Positions 49,901 through 62,573 of a stretch of 64,000 nt of DNA are shown in pieces; the first letter of the stretch is position 1, and each line of letters opens with the position of its first letter. The notes beneath the pieces were generated by a model that was not told where the DNA came from, searched no databases, and was given only the letters and a program-made list of their open reading frames with translations. The position numbers were made by a program, and so were the translations under genes. Source of the stretch: Ophthalmolycus amberensis (taxonomy: Eukaryota; Chordata; Actinopteri; Perciformes; Zoarcidae); contig JAFEUB010000787.1 in NCBI GenBank assembly GCA_024529925.1, positions 633,501 through 697,500 of the forward strand, given 5' to 3'.

Positions 49901-52900
49901 TGTCAGAGAGAGCTGCCTGCAGCTGGAAATAAGCCTTGCATAGCAGCTGTCAGAGTCATTAAACTTCAGACGCTCTCGTCTAATGGCGAAGAAATATCAT
50001 CATAATGCCATGTTTTGGAAACGTGATGTTGGGAAAAAAATATTGTGGTTCCTCCGATTTCAAATCACTAACTCATGTTTGGTGTTTATCTCGACGTAAA
50101 CACTGCATCGTCTTCAGTCAATTGACAATTAACTTGTGAATAGTCCTCCTGTGAATCACAATGAGCATGAGAAAACAAAACCATCTCACCAGACAACCGT
50201 GTCTCCTAAATTACCGTTGATGTCATACTAATGTCCCTCCTCAATTATGTTGAGAAACGTAATAGCTACCCGGATTATGTTCATTTGTCATTTTTCTTGT
50301 TTTTCGATTGTCTACGTATTAGTGTATATATATACCACATTGCAAGTCATTGGGGGGGGGGGGGGGGGGTGTTCGGGGTCACTGATTCTTTTTTTAAAAT
50401 ATTTAACCATGTCCCTTACCTTTCACTCACCTTAAAGATTGCAATACATGGGACATTTGTAATGCCTCTAAACGGCCAGTGGCTCGCAGCTAACTGTGCT
50501 AACAGTGCAAACAATAGTAAAAGTACTGACAGAGGTAACAGTGTTAAAATGAGGGGGAACCAGGGGGTTGGTGCTACGACTCCGCGTTGACGCAGAGATC
50601 AGTGTGGAAACGCAGCCTCGCTCACAACGTGCACTAAAAGCACGCTCGGCCGGCCCCGGCTATGTCAGCAACTCAAGGAGAAGCTCAGGGTAACAACACA
50701 CAGAGGGAGGGTGACTTCATTCTCTGCTCAGGTCGACATTACTCTTCTATATCTTTACTCAGCAAATAGTTGTTTGCTGCTATATTAATGCTCTGCATCC
50801 CGTGCATTGCACCTTTAACTAAGCGCTTTGATTGCCTTAAAATGACACCATCGAAGGTTTAATTATGCTTTTGTTGCTTGGTGCAGATATTATAGGAAAA
50901 ATACAAAATCAAGGGATTTTATACCTTTTCTTTGTAAATAGATTAGCTTTGCAAGTAAAAAGTACATACATTGTATACATTTTTACATCACCGAAGATTA
51001 GTCGAGTTGGCTGAGAAACGTGGACAGTTCAGGGTTAAAATTGTAACCCAGTATGAAAACAAACGACAGAGGGATAGAGAAAAACACCGTTGTATCTCTA
51101 CATGTCATATCCTCTCTTATCCCCCTTTCTTCCATCTTGTTTCTTACAATTCTGTCTTTCAGCCAGTTTGTCCACCTCCTATCTATGCACTCCCTCCCTT
51201 ATAACCTTCACCACTACATTATTGTCTTGTTATGTTTAATAAATCTCTATCATGTGTCCCCCCCCCCTCGCCTTCCCCCCTTCCCTCATTTCCCATATCT
51301 CTTCCCCTGTTGTCTCTCCATTCCTCTTCTCTTCCACCTCTCCCCTTTTCCTCCCCCTTTCCTTCTTCCCTGGATTGCTGCTGTAATGAACCCATAAATT
51401 GGAGCAACACAGCGGTGGCTACAGGTCGGGTTGGGGTGTGGGGGGGGGGGGGGTGATGTAAGGGGGTGGGGGAGTCAATCCTGACAGAGAGACAGAGGTA
51501 GAAAACAGGAGAGAGAGAGAGAGAGAACAGTGGGGGGGGGGGGGGGGCAGGGCTAGGATTCATTCCTGCAGACAGGGGAAGAGATATGACTCCAGTTGGA
51601 GAAGAGACAGACTACAAGGGGTGAGACAGGAGGAGGAGGAGGAGCAGAGACGGAGGAGGAAGAGAGACAGAGAGAGGCGGGGGGAGGGGCGATGAGGAGG
51701 GGCTCCATAAATTGGTTTCAGGAATTAATTTGCACTAGGTAAGGTATAGCCTTGGAACATGCCCTCCTAGTCAGATGAGCGGTCCTGTGGAAGGGAGACT
51801 GATCACAATGGCAGCAGATAGTGGAAAAGTGGCGTGTCTGGGGCGATGGTAGGCAAAGGGGAGAGGTGTATGGTCGGCTGACAGGGGTGGAGGAAAATAT
51901 AACGGAGACAGATGAGGCCCAGACAGACAGACAAACACCACGCTCAAATGTACTGTGAAACACAAGCGGCCACCTGGCAACCGCGATGGTCCCACTGGAA
52001 TGTCGGATAATGATGCTGTTGGGTGCTAAAATATCCTCAGCGTGTGAATCCTCATCACTTTGCAGCATTTCTAATTACTACGGTGGTGTCGGGCTAATAC
52101 ATATTGGCAGCACTGTCATATTCATTAGCAGATTAGATTCCACAATGTCTCAACTGCAAATGAAAAAAGTTGGGGAGTAATTGTAATTTCTTTTAAATTG
52201 CAAACAAGCTTGCAAACGACTTTGGATATGAGCTAATACGTTTTCACTCAAGCATACACTTTTTTTTACTTAATTTGAGAGATTGATGGCGTGGTTAAAT
52301 GTTTATTCCTTATTGCTTCTGTAAAATGCGCTGCATGGATTTATCTCCGTGGCATTAAAATGCGGGATAAAATACTTTTTCTGTCTCCATAATCATTTCT
52401 CATATATTGATTACATTTCCACTTTTCACATCCGCAGTTTGCCAAGTTTTCACAGTACAGTTGACACCTGAAGCCAATAAAATCTGAGGGCGACGGGAAG
52501 GAAGAGGAGGCAGGATGGGTGGAGCGGGAAATGAATACTGTTCACTGTGGTGCTCGATTTGCCATGCTGAAAAGCATTAAGCTGCATGGAGGCAAAACTG
52601 TGCTTAATACCATCAAAGCACTCAAAAGGGAGGAAAAAGGCAAATATATAAATAGCAAAAAAAGAAAAAAACAGTCTCAGACCAAGCCATGCAAAATATC
52701 AAGAACTGCTCACGAGAAACCAACACAAGAAAATCAAACGAATCTCATCAAAGCTGACTCGTATATATAGAAAAGGCAAAGAAAAGACAGTTGAGCTGAA
52801 GTTGAAATATAACTGATAAATACTGAAACAAGCTGCAAAGGTGTCTTGTAAAAATCATAAACAATGATCGTACAGGAAAAAAAACAGCAGGAAGCATTGT

Positions 52901-54504
52901 TTTGAAATGTGAAGCCCTGTTGCAGTTACCTGAGTGTGACCCCCCCCCCCCCCCCCCCCCCCCCCCAAAAAAATTTTAAAACATACTAGCATGCCTCACC
53001 ATTAATTGTGAGGATTAGGAGTCGTATTACACCTGCTCAGGTAAAGGCAACAAGGGCAGCGGCAGCATGTTGTGATGCTGGCTGCAGGCATGCTGTCTGA
53101 CGTCTCTGCCACCATTGTGCTTTTGGATCTACCCACTTGTGCCTCACTGCTTCCAGCTGACATTCACTGCCTCTGTTCATTCCATAGACCGGTGATGCCG
53201 GAGCGCCTGCCGTGACAAACTGAACCACCTTATTGTCGAGCTTGTAATCACGAGAGACGGTATGTGTGTTTTGGCAAGCTCCGGGTTTGTGCCTTCGAGT
53301 GGCATCACTTCTGTGGGAATCTGATGTTACAAAAAAGATATGCCTGTCGATACGTACCACTGCTCTGAAGGTATTTCACAGTGATCTGAAATGACTCCCT
53401 GGTATTGTGAAAGTTCAGTGGTTTTATGATATATTTTTGGGGGAACATTGGATGCTTGACGTTGTGCAAAGCAGAGAACAGTCGGCAGAAAAAAACGTTG
53501 GCATCGTAGGTTTCTGCAAAATGTCAACATCATTTCCTGACGACTCGGCTGCGCTATGAATTAAACGTAATGTTCATGAATGAGAGAATGCACAAACGGA
53601 GGTTTTGAGCCTGAAAAGACATTTTTACAGCAACTTCACTGACAAAATCTCTGAGCTCATTAGCTGCTCTGGCTTTCTCTCTATATCTTTCTTTATGCAC
53701 ATGTATGTCTATAGAAAGCCCCTACTGTGCATTAATCACCATTATTAACAATCAATATCTCTTCAAGTTCATGGTGATGCTGCCTCTGATAGCATGAGGT
53801 ATGTAATGTAGCAGCGACATGTTGCATGTTCTGCAGGTTTTATTATGGGACAAGACATGCTGCAGTGACCTTTTGTCTTTTCATACTTCCCCCTCCGATG
53901 GGTGTCGTTCTCCACTAGTCTCCTTCCTTCCTCTCCTTTTCCCTCAGTCTCATTTGTCCTGCGAATCGTCCTTGAGGCGGTGCGGCATTAGGCAGGTTGT
54001 TAACATGGGAGGAAAAGGGCGTTCAATGTCATGTCACTGTGTCACAAAGCATGACAGAGCCGGCGCCCGGGCCATCTTCTCCGGGAAATAAATATATCGC
54101 CGTTTTTTTTTCTTCCGAGAGTGTAATGGTGTAGATATTACATCTCCTGTGGGACATTACGGCCCCTTGATAATAAATCCATCCTGCCGAGTGCGCCTGT
54201 TTGTCTGTGTGCGCGCACGCATGGGTCTTAACGAGCGCAGAATGTGTATGTGACTGAATGTGCGACGTAGGTATGTTTGCATACGTGTCTTTTTTTTGGG
54301 GGGGGGGGGGGGGCTTACGTGCACAGTGTGAGGCAATTTGTTCCCTGGAGAGAAAGCGACCCACCATCTTTACACCTCGTCAGCTGGAAGCAGCAAGGCA
54401 GCCGTAAATCTCAATTACACAAACCTCCCCTCCTCCCACCCCCTCCCTTGCCACAGGTGACAATGGACCAAATTGACTGCTCGCTGTTGTGTTCCAAGGC
54501 TTAC
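43964..54504 (-). other. sema6a intron between stalk exon and last exon
   Basis: A 10.5-kb intron with a GTAAGC donor at 54504 and a CTGCAG acceptor at 43964. Contents: CA tract 44651-44674, CT tract 47187-47229, poly-C/G runs at 48139-48152, 49676-49694, 50352-50369, 51440-51453, 51532-51547, 52940-52966 and 54298-54313, and a pyrimidine-to-purine switch at 51.1-51.7 kb. No extra exon fitting phase 1 with good splice sites was recognised. Confidence 0.6.
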
Positions 54505-54666
54505 CATTGGCTTCGGGCTGGGTCTGAGAGGGCACGGCTACGTCTGAGCTCATGGGGGGTTCCTTCCGCTCCACCATGCGGCCCCGCCCCAGGGGGCCCT
54601 CGGCAGCCTCGGGCAGGGCCGAGGTGGGGAGGGAGAGGGTGCGGTGATGGTGGCGGTGGTGGTGGC
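54505..54666 (-). CDS. sema6a: sema6a exon: juxtamembrane extracellular stalk, His-rich start
   Basis: The exon runs from TCCGGCAG/GC to AATG/GTAAGC, 162 bp, phase 1 at both ends. It encodes the linker between the PSI domain and the transmembrane helix: a glycine, then HHHRHHHRTLSLPTSALPEA, then a charged stretch with RMVERKEPP, and finally SQTQPEAN with the first base of the glycine that precedes VIRES in the last exon. Human SEMA6A, as I recall it, has a stalk segment of about the same length here with little sequence identity, as expected for a flexible linker. The histidine run is encoded by a (CAC/CAT/CGC) purine-pyrimidine tract that looks like a grown trinucleotide repeat. Spliced alone or with the microexon, it can be omitted without frame loss. 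Confidence 0.88.
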
Positions 54667-56436
54667 CTGCCGGACACAACACAGGTTAACCGACGCTCGA
54701 GGCAGACGGGGACAGGCTTCAGTGCTTGTGAGCACAGGCCAGCAGGGGTGCACACACACACACCTACACAAACATCCATTCCTCCTTTGAAGCGTACACA
54801 CAGACACACACATAAGGACATCTGCTTGGCTGTGCGATGCAACAAAGTGTTTCTCCCTGGTGACCCCGGGGTAACTCATTAGCAATAGTGTGTGTGTGTG
54901 TTTCTCAGGATAGACGTTTTCCCTGTCACTCTCTGCCGTTCTCACTCTCTCCCCTCCTGTTGTGACTGACGTGTCAGAGCTCCTTTGGGCCTGTCAGAGC
55001 AGAGCAGAGTACAATCACGTTGCTCCACATTCACCATAGGGTGCCTACCTTTGATATCAAGGACGAGAGACAAAGTTTCTCTCCATCGCTCCCGTCGAGA
55101 GGTCTGCCTGAAACTTTTTCTTCAGCTGTACAGCGCTTCTAACTCCGTTCATGCTCCTCCTCTTGTCAAGCGTTCTGACACTCTGATCCTAACTTTTCAA
55201 TTCTTCTTCAATTTAGCATGACGTTTGTTTTGAAACTGAAACAATTGGTCATTTACTTTGCTGCTTTTTCTTGTTTCATGTGACATTTAACTGAATATTA
55301 TTTTTTTTGGACTACAGCTTTGGCTCTGGAAAGAAGTGCTTGTGATTGATTTTTATAGACGAAATCATTAATTGGGAAAATAATTGGCAGATTAACTGCA
55401 ATGAGAATAACTGTGAACTCTCTCTCTCATCCCTCCTTTTCTTGTCTCCTACCTCTCCACTTCCTTCCGCCCTCTCTGCTTCTTTCCCCGTTTACGCCCA
55501 CGTTTCTACATTTTGAACCAAATGTCTCCCGAACGTTTCGTGTCCTGCACGGCCGGTAATCTTTATTTAGCAAGTCTCGATCAATCATGACAAATGTGCC
55601 GTTAACACTTAATGAATTTTCTCTGATTTGGCTCCTCCCTGTAATTAAATTCCTCAACGGCTAAACGAATCGCTGGCCAACAGTTGAAGAGGGTATCATA
55701 ACGCTGCCTGGAAGTTACACCGATGATGAGATGGCAACAAGAATAGCAGGCGCAGGATGTGCTCTAACATCTTAGAGTGACAATTGCTGTGTCTTTCATC
55801 TGTGGGCGATGGATGGTACCTACTGTATCTCCTCCCCGTCTATCGCCGAACGTCTCTCGCACAATGTTTGTTTTCCTGCATCCGCCCCTCCCCGTCTTTT
55901 TTTTTGTCTCATTTTCTTTCATATGCAGAGTTTGTGCATATGCTTTGTCTGACTGATTATTTTGGAACCGTGCTAATCACATTACCATCCCACATGCTAA
56001 CACTTAAGCCACCCTACACAGTTTTGCACAAGCTACATATTATATTTAACATAATGACCTAAAAAAAAAAAACATCCACCCTAGATGAAGACTGACAACA
56101 CTTTTATCAACAGCCTCTGTGGAGCTCTCCCCACGGAGGAGGTGACAGCAATGTGTGTCTGTGTGTGTGTGTGTGTGCAGATGTGCGAGTGCCTTTTCAA
56201 TATGTGTTCATGCTGTTTGAAGAGGGGAGGAGCATTTCACGGGGGCTAACGTCGGTGATGCTGCTGGTAGACTACGCACAACACCACCCGGAGCCTCCTC
56301 CTCCGTGTACCACGGCAATCATTAAAATGATTTATTTAACTATTGGCCCAAGGCTGAGAGATTAGTGTGACAGGCCTATTTTATAATTCATTCCCCCACC
56401 GCCAGGGGAAGTGCAATTCAGGCAGATGACACACAT

Positions 56437-56498
<62 letters not shown>

Positions 56499-57892
56499 TC
56501 AGAGCTCCTCCGCGGATCAGGGAGGAAAAAATAAAAATAAAAATACTGCCAACGGATGCACATCCCTCTCTTTCTACAGATTAAAAGAGAGGCGAGGGTG
56601 TCTAGTCGGGAGAGGAGGATGAAGAGGGGGCATTTATTTATCTTCAAATCCATATCAACCACCGACAGATAGACGGAGGGGCTTGGGTAATGGCTAAGAC
56701 TTTGTTTGGGGTGTTGTAAACTGGGTGGTGTGTGTGTGTGTGTGTGTGTGTGTGGAAACACACACAGCCAAGCCTTTGGGAGCATATTCAGCACTATAGG
56801 GGTGCACACCAACACAGATGCCTTTTTTCTGACCCTGGATCTCCAAAAGGAGGGAGAACAGTGGGGGTACAGCCACAGGGGTGAGAGAAAGAGGGAGAGA
56901 GAGAGAGACAGAGGGAGAGCTGGGCTTTCTGGAACGACTTTAAAATATCTATTCTTGTCATTCTGTATGGATCTGACTGTTTGATCTGGCTGCTGCGAGG
57001 TATGGGTGTGAGTGTGAGAGCGAGAGAGATTTACTGAAAACCATAAAAATAAGGTGGATGTGTGGGTGCTCCGGATAAGACCGACCGGCTCCGCTTCAGG
57101 CTAATCACATCTGTTTATCATTCTTTAAATCGACTCGGGCGATGGACGCGTCATCACTGTGATTGTGATATTGCGGTGTGTGATTAGGGTATTAGAGTAT
57201 TTTGCGGGAGCAGAAGAATGTGTGTCTGCTCATGTTTGCATTAGCCTTCTTTTTCTTTTTTTATAGCGGAGAGTCGGTGCCAACTGCACATGCCCGGTGG
57301 CAGTTGGCAGAAACGCATCGGATCTTTCCCGACTCTAAACAGGCCAGTCTAATCTCCCTCTCCTTCTGTTCACACATGTCCTGCTTAATGTGCACACTGA
57401 GGCATTTCTGCACCATCAATGTCTTAAACCACCAACAACCAGATCCATCCAATTAGAAGCAAAGGTCAGGGCTAATCGATGATGTTGCACAGGGGGTAAA
57501 GAGGAGTTGGAACAATTAAGGAGGGAGAGGAGGTCTAATAGAATTTGAATGGGAATAGAGTCTAATTTCTAATTCTACGTCCTTTATTCTAAACTCCAAA
57601 AGGGGCTGGACGAGGGCAAACACTACGAGAAGTGAAATGCACCGACCGCGCTTCGTTTCATTACCTTCGTAACTGGAGGGAACGTCTATGAAAAAGAAGG
57701 AACGAAATGAATTCAGTTAAAAGTCATTAATAACCCGTCTTTACACGTGTGGGAGGAGTTTTCATTTCCCTGAGAGGGGATGATTGATTGACGAGATGAA
57801 GGGGTGTGGCCGGAGCTAAAGAGTCGGGGGACATGAAACGCAACTCCTGTCTTTTATTTGATTGCCTCTACAGTAAAATGTGGGATACTTAC
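54667..57892 (-). other. sema6a intron between microexon and stalk exon
   Basis: A 3.2-kb intron from GTAAGT at 57892 to CGGCAG at 54667. It holds (GT)n at 56158-56178 and 56728-56753 and a (GA)28 tract at 56440-56496. No additional coding exon was recognised. Confidence 0.6.
56440..56496. repeat. (GA)n microsatellite, about 28 units
   Basis: Uninterrupted GA dinucleotides, purine-only on the plus strand. Confidence 0.96.
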
Positions 57893-57913
57893 CGTTCAGC
57901 GCCACAAAGGTGT
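57893..57913 (-). CDS. sema6a: sema6a 21-bp microexon
   Basis: A 21-nt exon bounded by CTTCCAG/AC and AACG/GTAAGT. With the phase-1 base of the preceding exon it encodes NTFVALN and then a glycine completed by the next exon. SEMA6A has NSFVALNG at this point, directly after GLGDC, which supports so small an exon. The acceptor follows an uninterrupted C/T-rich tract of about 29 nt apart from a single G, and the donor is strong. Seven codons and the same phase at both ends mean inclusion or skipping leaves the frame intact. It belongs to the extracellular stalk between the PSI domain and the membrane. It is too short for ordinary ORF detection. Confidence 0.88.
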
Positions 57914-58741
57914 CTGGAAGAAGGAGAAAAGAAACGAGGGGAAATGTGTTATTGCTGGCAGTAAGGAGAGCTTTAACATGATCAAAAGGCATGACTTCTA
58001 AAGTAATTCAGAATCGACTGGCTGCTCGATATTCTCCTAACTTTAAATCAGAGGTGATCTATAGCCTCTACAGCTAATGAAGGTTCAACGCTATGGCTTC
58101 CCTTGACTAAACACACTGATCAAATTGAAGGGAAAATGCGCCGCCTACATTCACTCTGAGTAAACAGTCGAAATTGAGATGAAATGCACTAAGATGAGCG
58201 ATTTGAGGTCAAATTGTTCTGAAGTTTGTCTTGCAAACTGAGCAGCTTAGTATAAAATCACATTCGACAAATCCAGACAGTTATTCTGGACATGAAAATA
58301 TCACATATACATTGAGTTAAAGAGGCCTTTCAAGGCTTTTCAAGCTGACTTGTGTTTGACGGCTCACAAGTCAGATCCTGTTCCCCGGTCCCGCTGAATG
58401 TTTGTGTTGTGTTTCTCGTAGCCAATTGCAAAAAGGCGATCCAGTCTTTGCCCAAGTGGACACAACACTCTATTGACCGGGGGACCAGAGAGGCAGCGGT
58501 GGGAGGACAGAAGAGGACGAGAGCCGAAAAGGGACAGATGGATGGAAGAGGCTGAAAGAGAGGATTGTGAGGGCGGAACAGACGGGGGGAGAACAAGGTG
58601 ACAGCAGCGAAGAAGGAAAACGCAGGGCCGAGAGAAGAGGGAGACTGAGTTAACAGAGAAGAGAGGAGTGGCGGTGATGGTGGTGGTGGTGGGGGGTGTA
58701 GGATAGAGGAGGAAAGATAAGAGTGAAGAGGGCCTGCTTAC

Positions 58742-58800
58742 TTTGGCAGTCTCCCAGGCCATCTGTGTTCCCATGCTCCACGTCCTGCTCAAAGGCTGAT
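58742..58800 (-). CDS. sema6a: sema6a exon: end of PSI domain
   Basis: This 59-bp exon encodes SAFEQDVEHGNTDGLGDCQ. SEMA6A has the near-identical stretch FEQDIERGNTDGLGDC directly after its PSI core. The acceptor is CCCGCAG/A and the donor is CAAA/GTAAGC. It leaves a single base (A), so the following splice is phase 1. The intron immediately downstream opens with about 260 nt that are strongly pyrimidine-rich on the sense strand (58480-58740), which could take part in splicing of the next, very small exon. The surrounding DNA is non-coding in all frames. Confidence 0.92.
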
Positions 58801-59139
58801 CTGCGGGGAACAGAGACATCATGGTCAGCGGCGGAAAACAGGCCAGGCCATGCAGGCTCGCCACACCTAAACAAAGTAACCGAGCGATAGGAAAGCTCAC
58901 CACCACACAGCGTACCCTATGTGCTTGCACACAGTGTGGGCTGCAGAAAGCCCTGCACTGGAACAGAATCAAAGAACACCTTGCAGGTGCCCTGGAGGCC
59001 TAAAATCAGCGGTTATGAGGAATGCTGGCAGGCTTGTAAATCCATAGCTGGCACAAGACTCATCGCCAGAAGTGACGATATGAATAGATTTATGTTTGAT
59101 TTGACTGTAAGAAGAACTGTCATCTTATGTTGTGTGGTC

Positions 59140-59692
59140 TTAAAGAAACGGTTCAACGTTTCGGGAAACATGCTCATTCACGTTCTTGCTTGGAGTTAGA
59201 TGAGATTGATACCATTTATGTGTCGGTGTGATAAATATGAAGCTACCGCCTGCAGCCGGTTAGCTTAGCTTAGCACAAAGGCTGGAGACAGATACCTGGC
59301 TCAGTTCAAAGGTGACGCAATCTACCTACAGCACCTCTGAAGATCACTAATCAACACGTCTTATTTTGTTTGTTGAACCCGTACAAAAAGTGTAAAAAGA
59401 GAATTATTACCTGACTCTGAGCAGTTGCCGGGCAACCAGCAGAGACTCAAACAAGGTCCTAGCCAAGAAATCTTTTTCACAAAGAAAACCCGTAAATAGA
59501 AACAAACGAGATATAAGGTATTCATTTGTGGCGCTGCTCGGCAGATTTAGGACAGAGCCAGGCTATCTGTTCGCCCATGTTTCCAGTCTTTATGCTAAGG
59601 TAAGCTAATCTAAGCTAAACTAATCTGCTGCTGGCTCCAGCTTCACCTTCACTGAAAGTGGGATTGATCTTGGTAAGAAAGAACTCCTGCTC
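59140..59692. mobile_element. foldback/MITE-like dispersed repeat
   Basis: The left arm contains GGTTCAACGTTTCGGGAAAC, AGTTAGATGAGATTGATACC, ATATGAAGCTACCGCC and AGCCGGTTAGCTTAGCTTAG. The right arm carries the same words inverted and diverged: CTAAGCTAAACTAATCTGCT, GCTGGCTCCAGCTTCA, GGGATTGATCTTGGTAAGAA. The middle has GTTGCCGGGCAACCAGC. I recognise this layout from an abundant teleost repeat. No ORF. Confidence 0.78.
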
Positions 59693-62573
59693 TAAATAAA
59701 AAAATGTGGTGGAAATGTACAGAGAACTTCAACTTTCATATGCTTTCTCCTGTCTCTCAACAGCTGCCATTATCTGGGTTCAGTGGAGATATGAGGCTGT
59801 AGTCCCAATCACATGGGCGAAGAGCAGGGCAGCGAGGGGGAACCATGCTTGGGGGGGGGGGGGGGGGGGGGGGCATCATATGACACGGAGGGAGAGAAAC
59901 AGCGGGCAGAGCGAGAGTTTTTTGGAGATGTTATTTTCTGATGCAATCTGCACGGAGACCTGTTTTCTTCCTGAAAGACCACCAAGCAGGCAGTAAGGAG
60001 ATCTGTGAAACAGAGCGGACCAACTGTCAACCAGGATCACAGTCACACATGACAGCTTTTCACAGTCCTCCACCTCCCCCTTGCTAGTCCTTCTCCTCCT
60101 GCCAGTCCACCGGCCTCTCATCTTCCTCACCCTCCACTGGTCACAATTATAGCATGAAGAAGAATGATTTTTCCAAAACAGCATCACCCGCCCCTTATCC
60201 CCCGATCAGACTTGAGAGCGTGAACCTGACAACAAGGACATGGAGAGTTTAGGAGGAAAATACAATTGAATTGCTGCAGTTCTGTTCTCAAACCCTTCAT
60301 GTTCATGTTTACTATTCATCTTTCCCTCCAGTTTCACAGAACCTTAATTGGGACGGAGACGGTACATTTTGCCCTCTTGATAACTAATAACTCTTCCAAA
60401 GCAGCCACAATAACAGCCACACAAACAACAACAGCAACAACACCAGCATCCTCTTTTGATATCTGGGGGAACATTTAATCTGCTTATATGATTTGCTTAT
60501 CATCATAATCACAGAGCAGACGCAGAGCTGCACAATTAGACCTGTCAGAGCACAAACGCCGTCCAAGCACTCCTGGTAGCTGCCGGATCTTCCTCGTGCC
60601 ACCCTTCCATGAAATGTTGTTTGGCCTCTTTGACAACACCAAAACACCAAAACACTGGCAACCCCGCGGTCATGGTTTCCATGTTTCTTTAATGACATTA
60701 AAGACTCTGGCGAGACATTGTTGAGATGAAGACACAAGGTTTTAAATCCCATCGGTCTCGAGATGAATTAACAATGAATAGTCGCACGACAGATGCGGGG
60801 GTCTGAGCCCGACTTGGCGCACGTGAAAGTGAGTGAACTATAGTATGAACTTAAAGGGTTCACGTCCCGTTGCGGCTGCATGATAGCAACAGAGGTGCAT
60901 TGTGTTCGGATGTGACTCTACAGACGGTTCAGCTCAGGGTTAAGGCCCCGCTGCAACCGCATGATGCATGTTTTAATCAGATTCAAACTGCACTGTACAT
61001 AACTGGAGGGACGCATTTTATATCATCTTGCATCCGATGTGATTATTATGTGAGACATGTGGTTGCACTGAGGGGACAAAATGCCGGTCAGGCCTAATAT
61101 CATTCATTATTCATATCAGAAGTGAATGAGCGACGAGGGACCTAATACACTGTACAGAGTAACACTGTCACACTGTCGTGTAAAGAATGCGTAATGCTTC
61201 ATCAAAGTCGCCCATTCATTTTGATTCAAGAAAGAAGACTCGCAGTGAACTCAGACTTTACTCGTCAGGGCTTCAGCAGGTTATGACTCGGTATGTGTGT
61301 GCAGATTCAATCAGTGTAAGAGACCCCGGCCCTGATCTAGAGCACGGTCAGGGCCGGTGGCTGAGACGATGGTTTTTAATATGCTGAACTGTTGTCTGTG
61401 AAACACACTCGTACACCTAGTTTACATAATGACAACCACACATAATTATATGCGATAATATGCAAAAGAGAGGTGGGGGGGGGGGGGGGCAGTAGGTATG
61501 AGAGGCATAACTCCACATGAGAACGCTGGCACACTCGCGCCGAGGCCAGATGGAAGAAGAGAAGAGGGGAGGCGCGCAGGAGGGAAAGAATATGTCAGAG
61601 GAAAGATAGAAGAAGAAGGAGAAGAAGAAGGATGGATAAAATAGACACACGGACGGGCAGGTCAGAAAGGCTGCTGGTTAGGCAGACAAATAGAGGGACA
61701 TGTAAGGAAACGGGAAGGGGTGCTGATTTTAATGAGGAAAAGAAAAAGTGAGGCTGAAGTGGAAGAAAGGTGAGTCTCAGTTTCTGTGAGCAAACCTTGT
61801 TATTTAGCACCGAAATGCCTGTGACTTCCCTTCCTCGTTTTATCCCTCCTGTGCAGCCTGGCAAATGAATAGCTCACCATGAACCAACAGATCCTACCGG
61901 GCCTAATCCCCCCCCCCCTACCCCACCCTCTCTCACTTAGAAATATTGTACAGTAAAGGAGGGAGGTCATTTGCCCTTTTAATGCCTCTGTGTCGGCTTT
62001 AGCTCCAAAGTGGAAACTCAATCAGTCCGCTGCAGCTTTACGGAATAATAATAGGATAGCTCTCCGTGTGTGTTTTTTGAGGACAAGTTTTGTGTGTACT
62101 TGTGCCTTTGGCATATTGGCGTGCCAGACCAATCATTTTGCGGAAGGGAGGGGGGGGATCAAATTCATTCAACGTCAAATAGCCACTGGAGCACTGGTCC
62201 TTTTGTTATGACTTCATCAGTAAAATGTTTTTTCCCACCACAAAACTCCATATGCTGTTTCTTCAGAAAGCGTAATCTGCTTCGGTGTCATAACTACAGC
62301 CACAAATTATAGTTACCGCGACCATCGAGCTTTCCCAAACCCGGCGTACCCAACCCCGAGCCTGGGGCAAACAACACTTTCCTTCCATTCATCCTTCCAA
62401 TAGAGCTTTCAGCTGAAGGAAATTGCACTTACACACCATAAAATTAGAAAGATCACAGACACGACAAATCGAGAGAGGAATGCCACCGGGCGTGACAGAG
62501 AAGGTGGGGTACTGTTTTATAAAAGTTGTTTGCAAAGCACATATGTCAGGCTTTTTACAAAATCCCCAGCATC

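Noticed and set aside
54277..54882. 201-codon plus-strand ORF over the sema6a stalk exon
   Set aside because: It is the antisense shadow of the 54505-54666 exon, extended by a G run; the minus strand has matched splice sites and phase.
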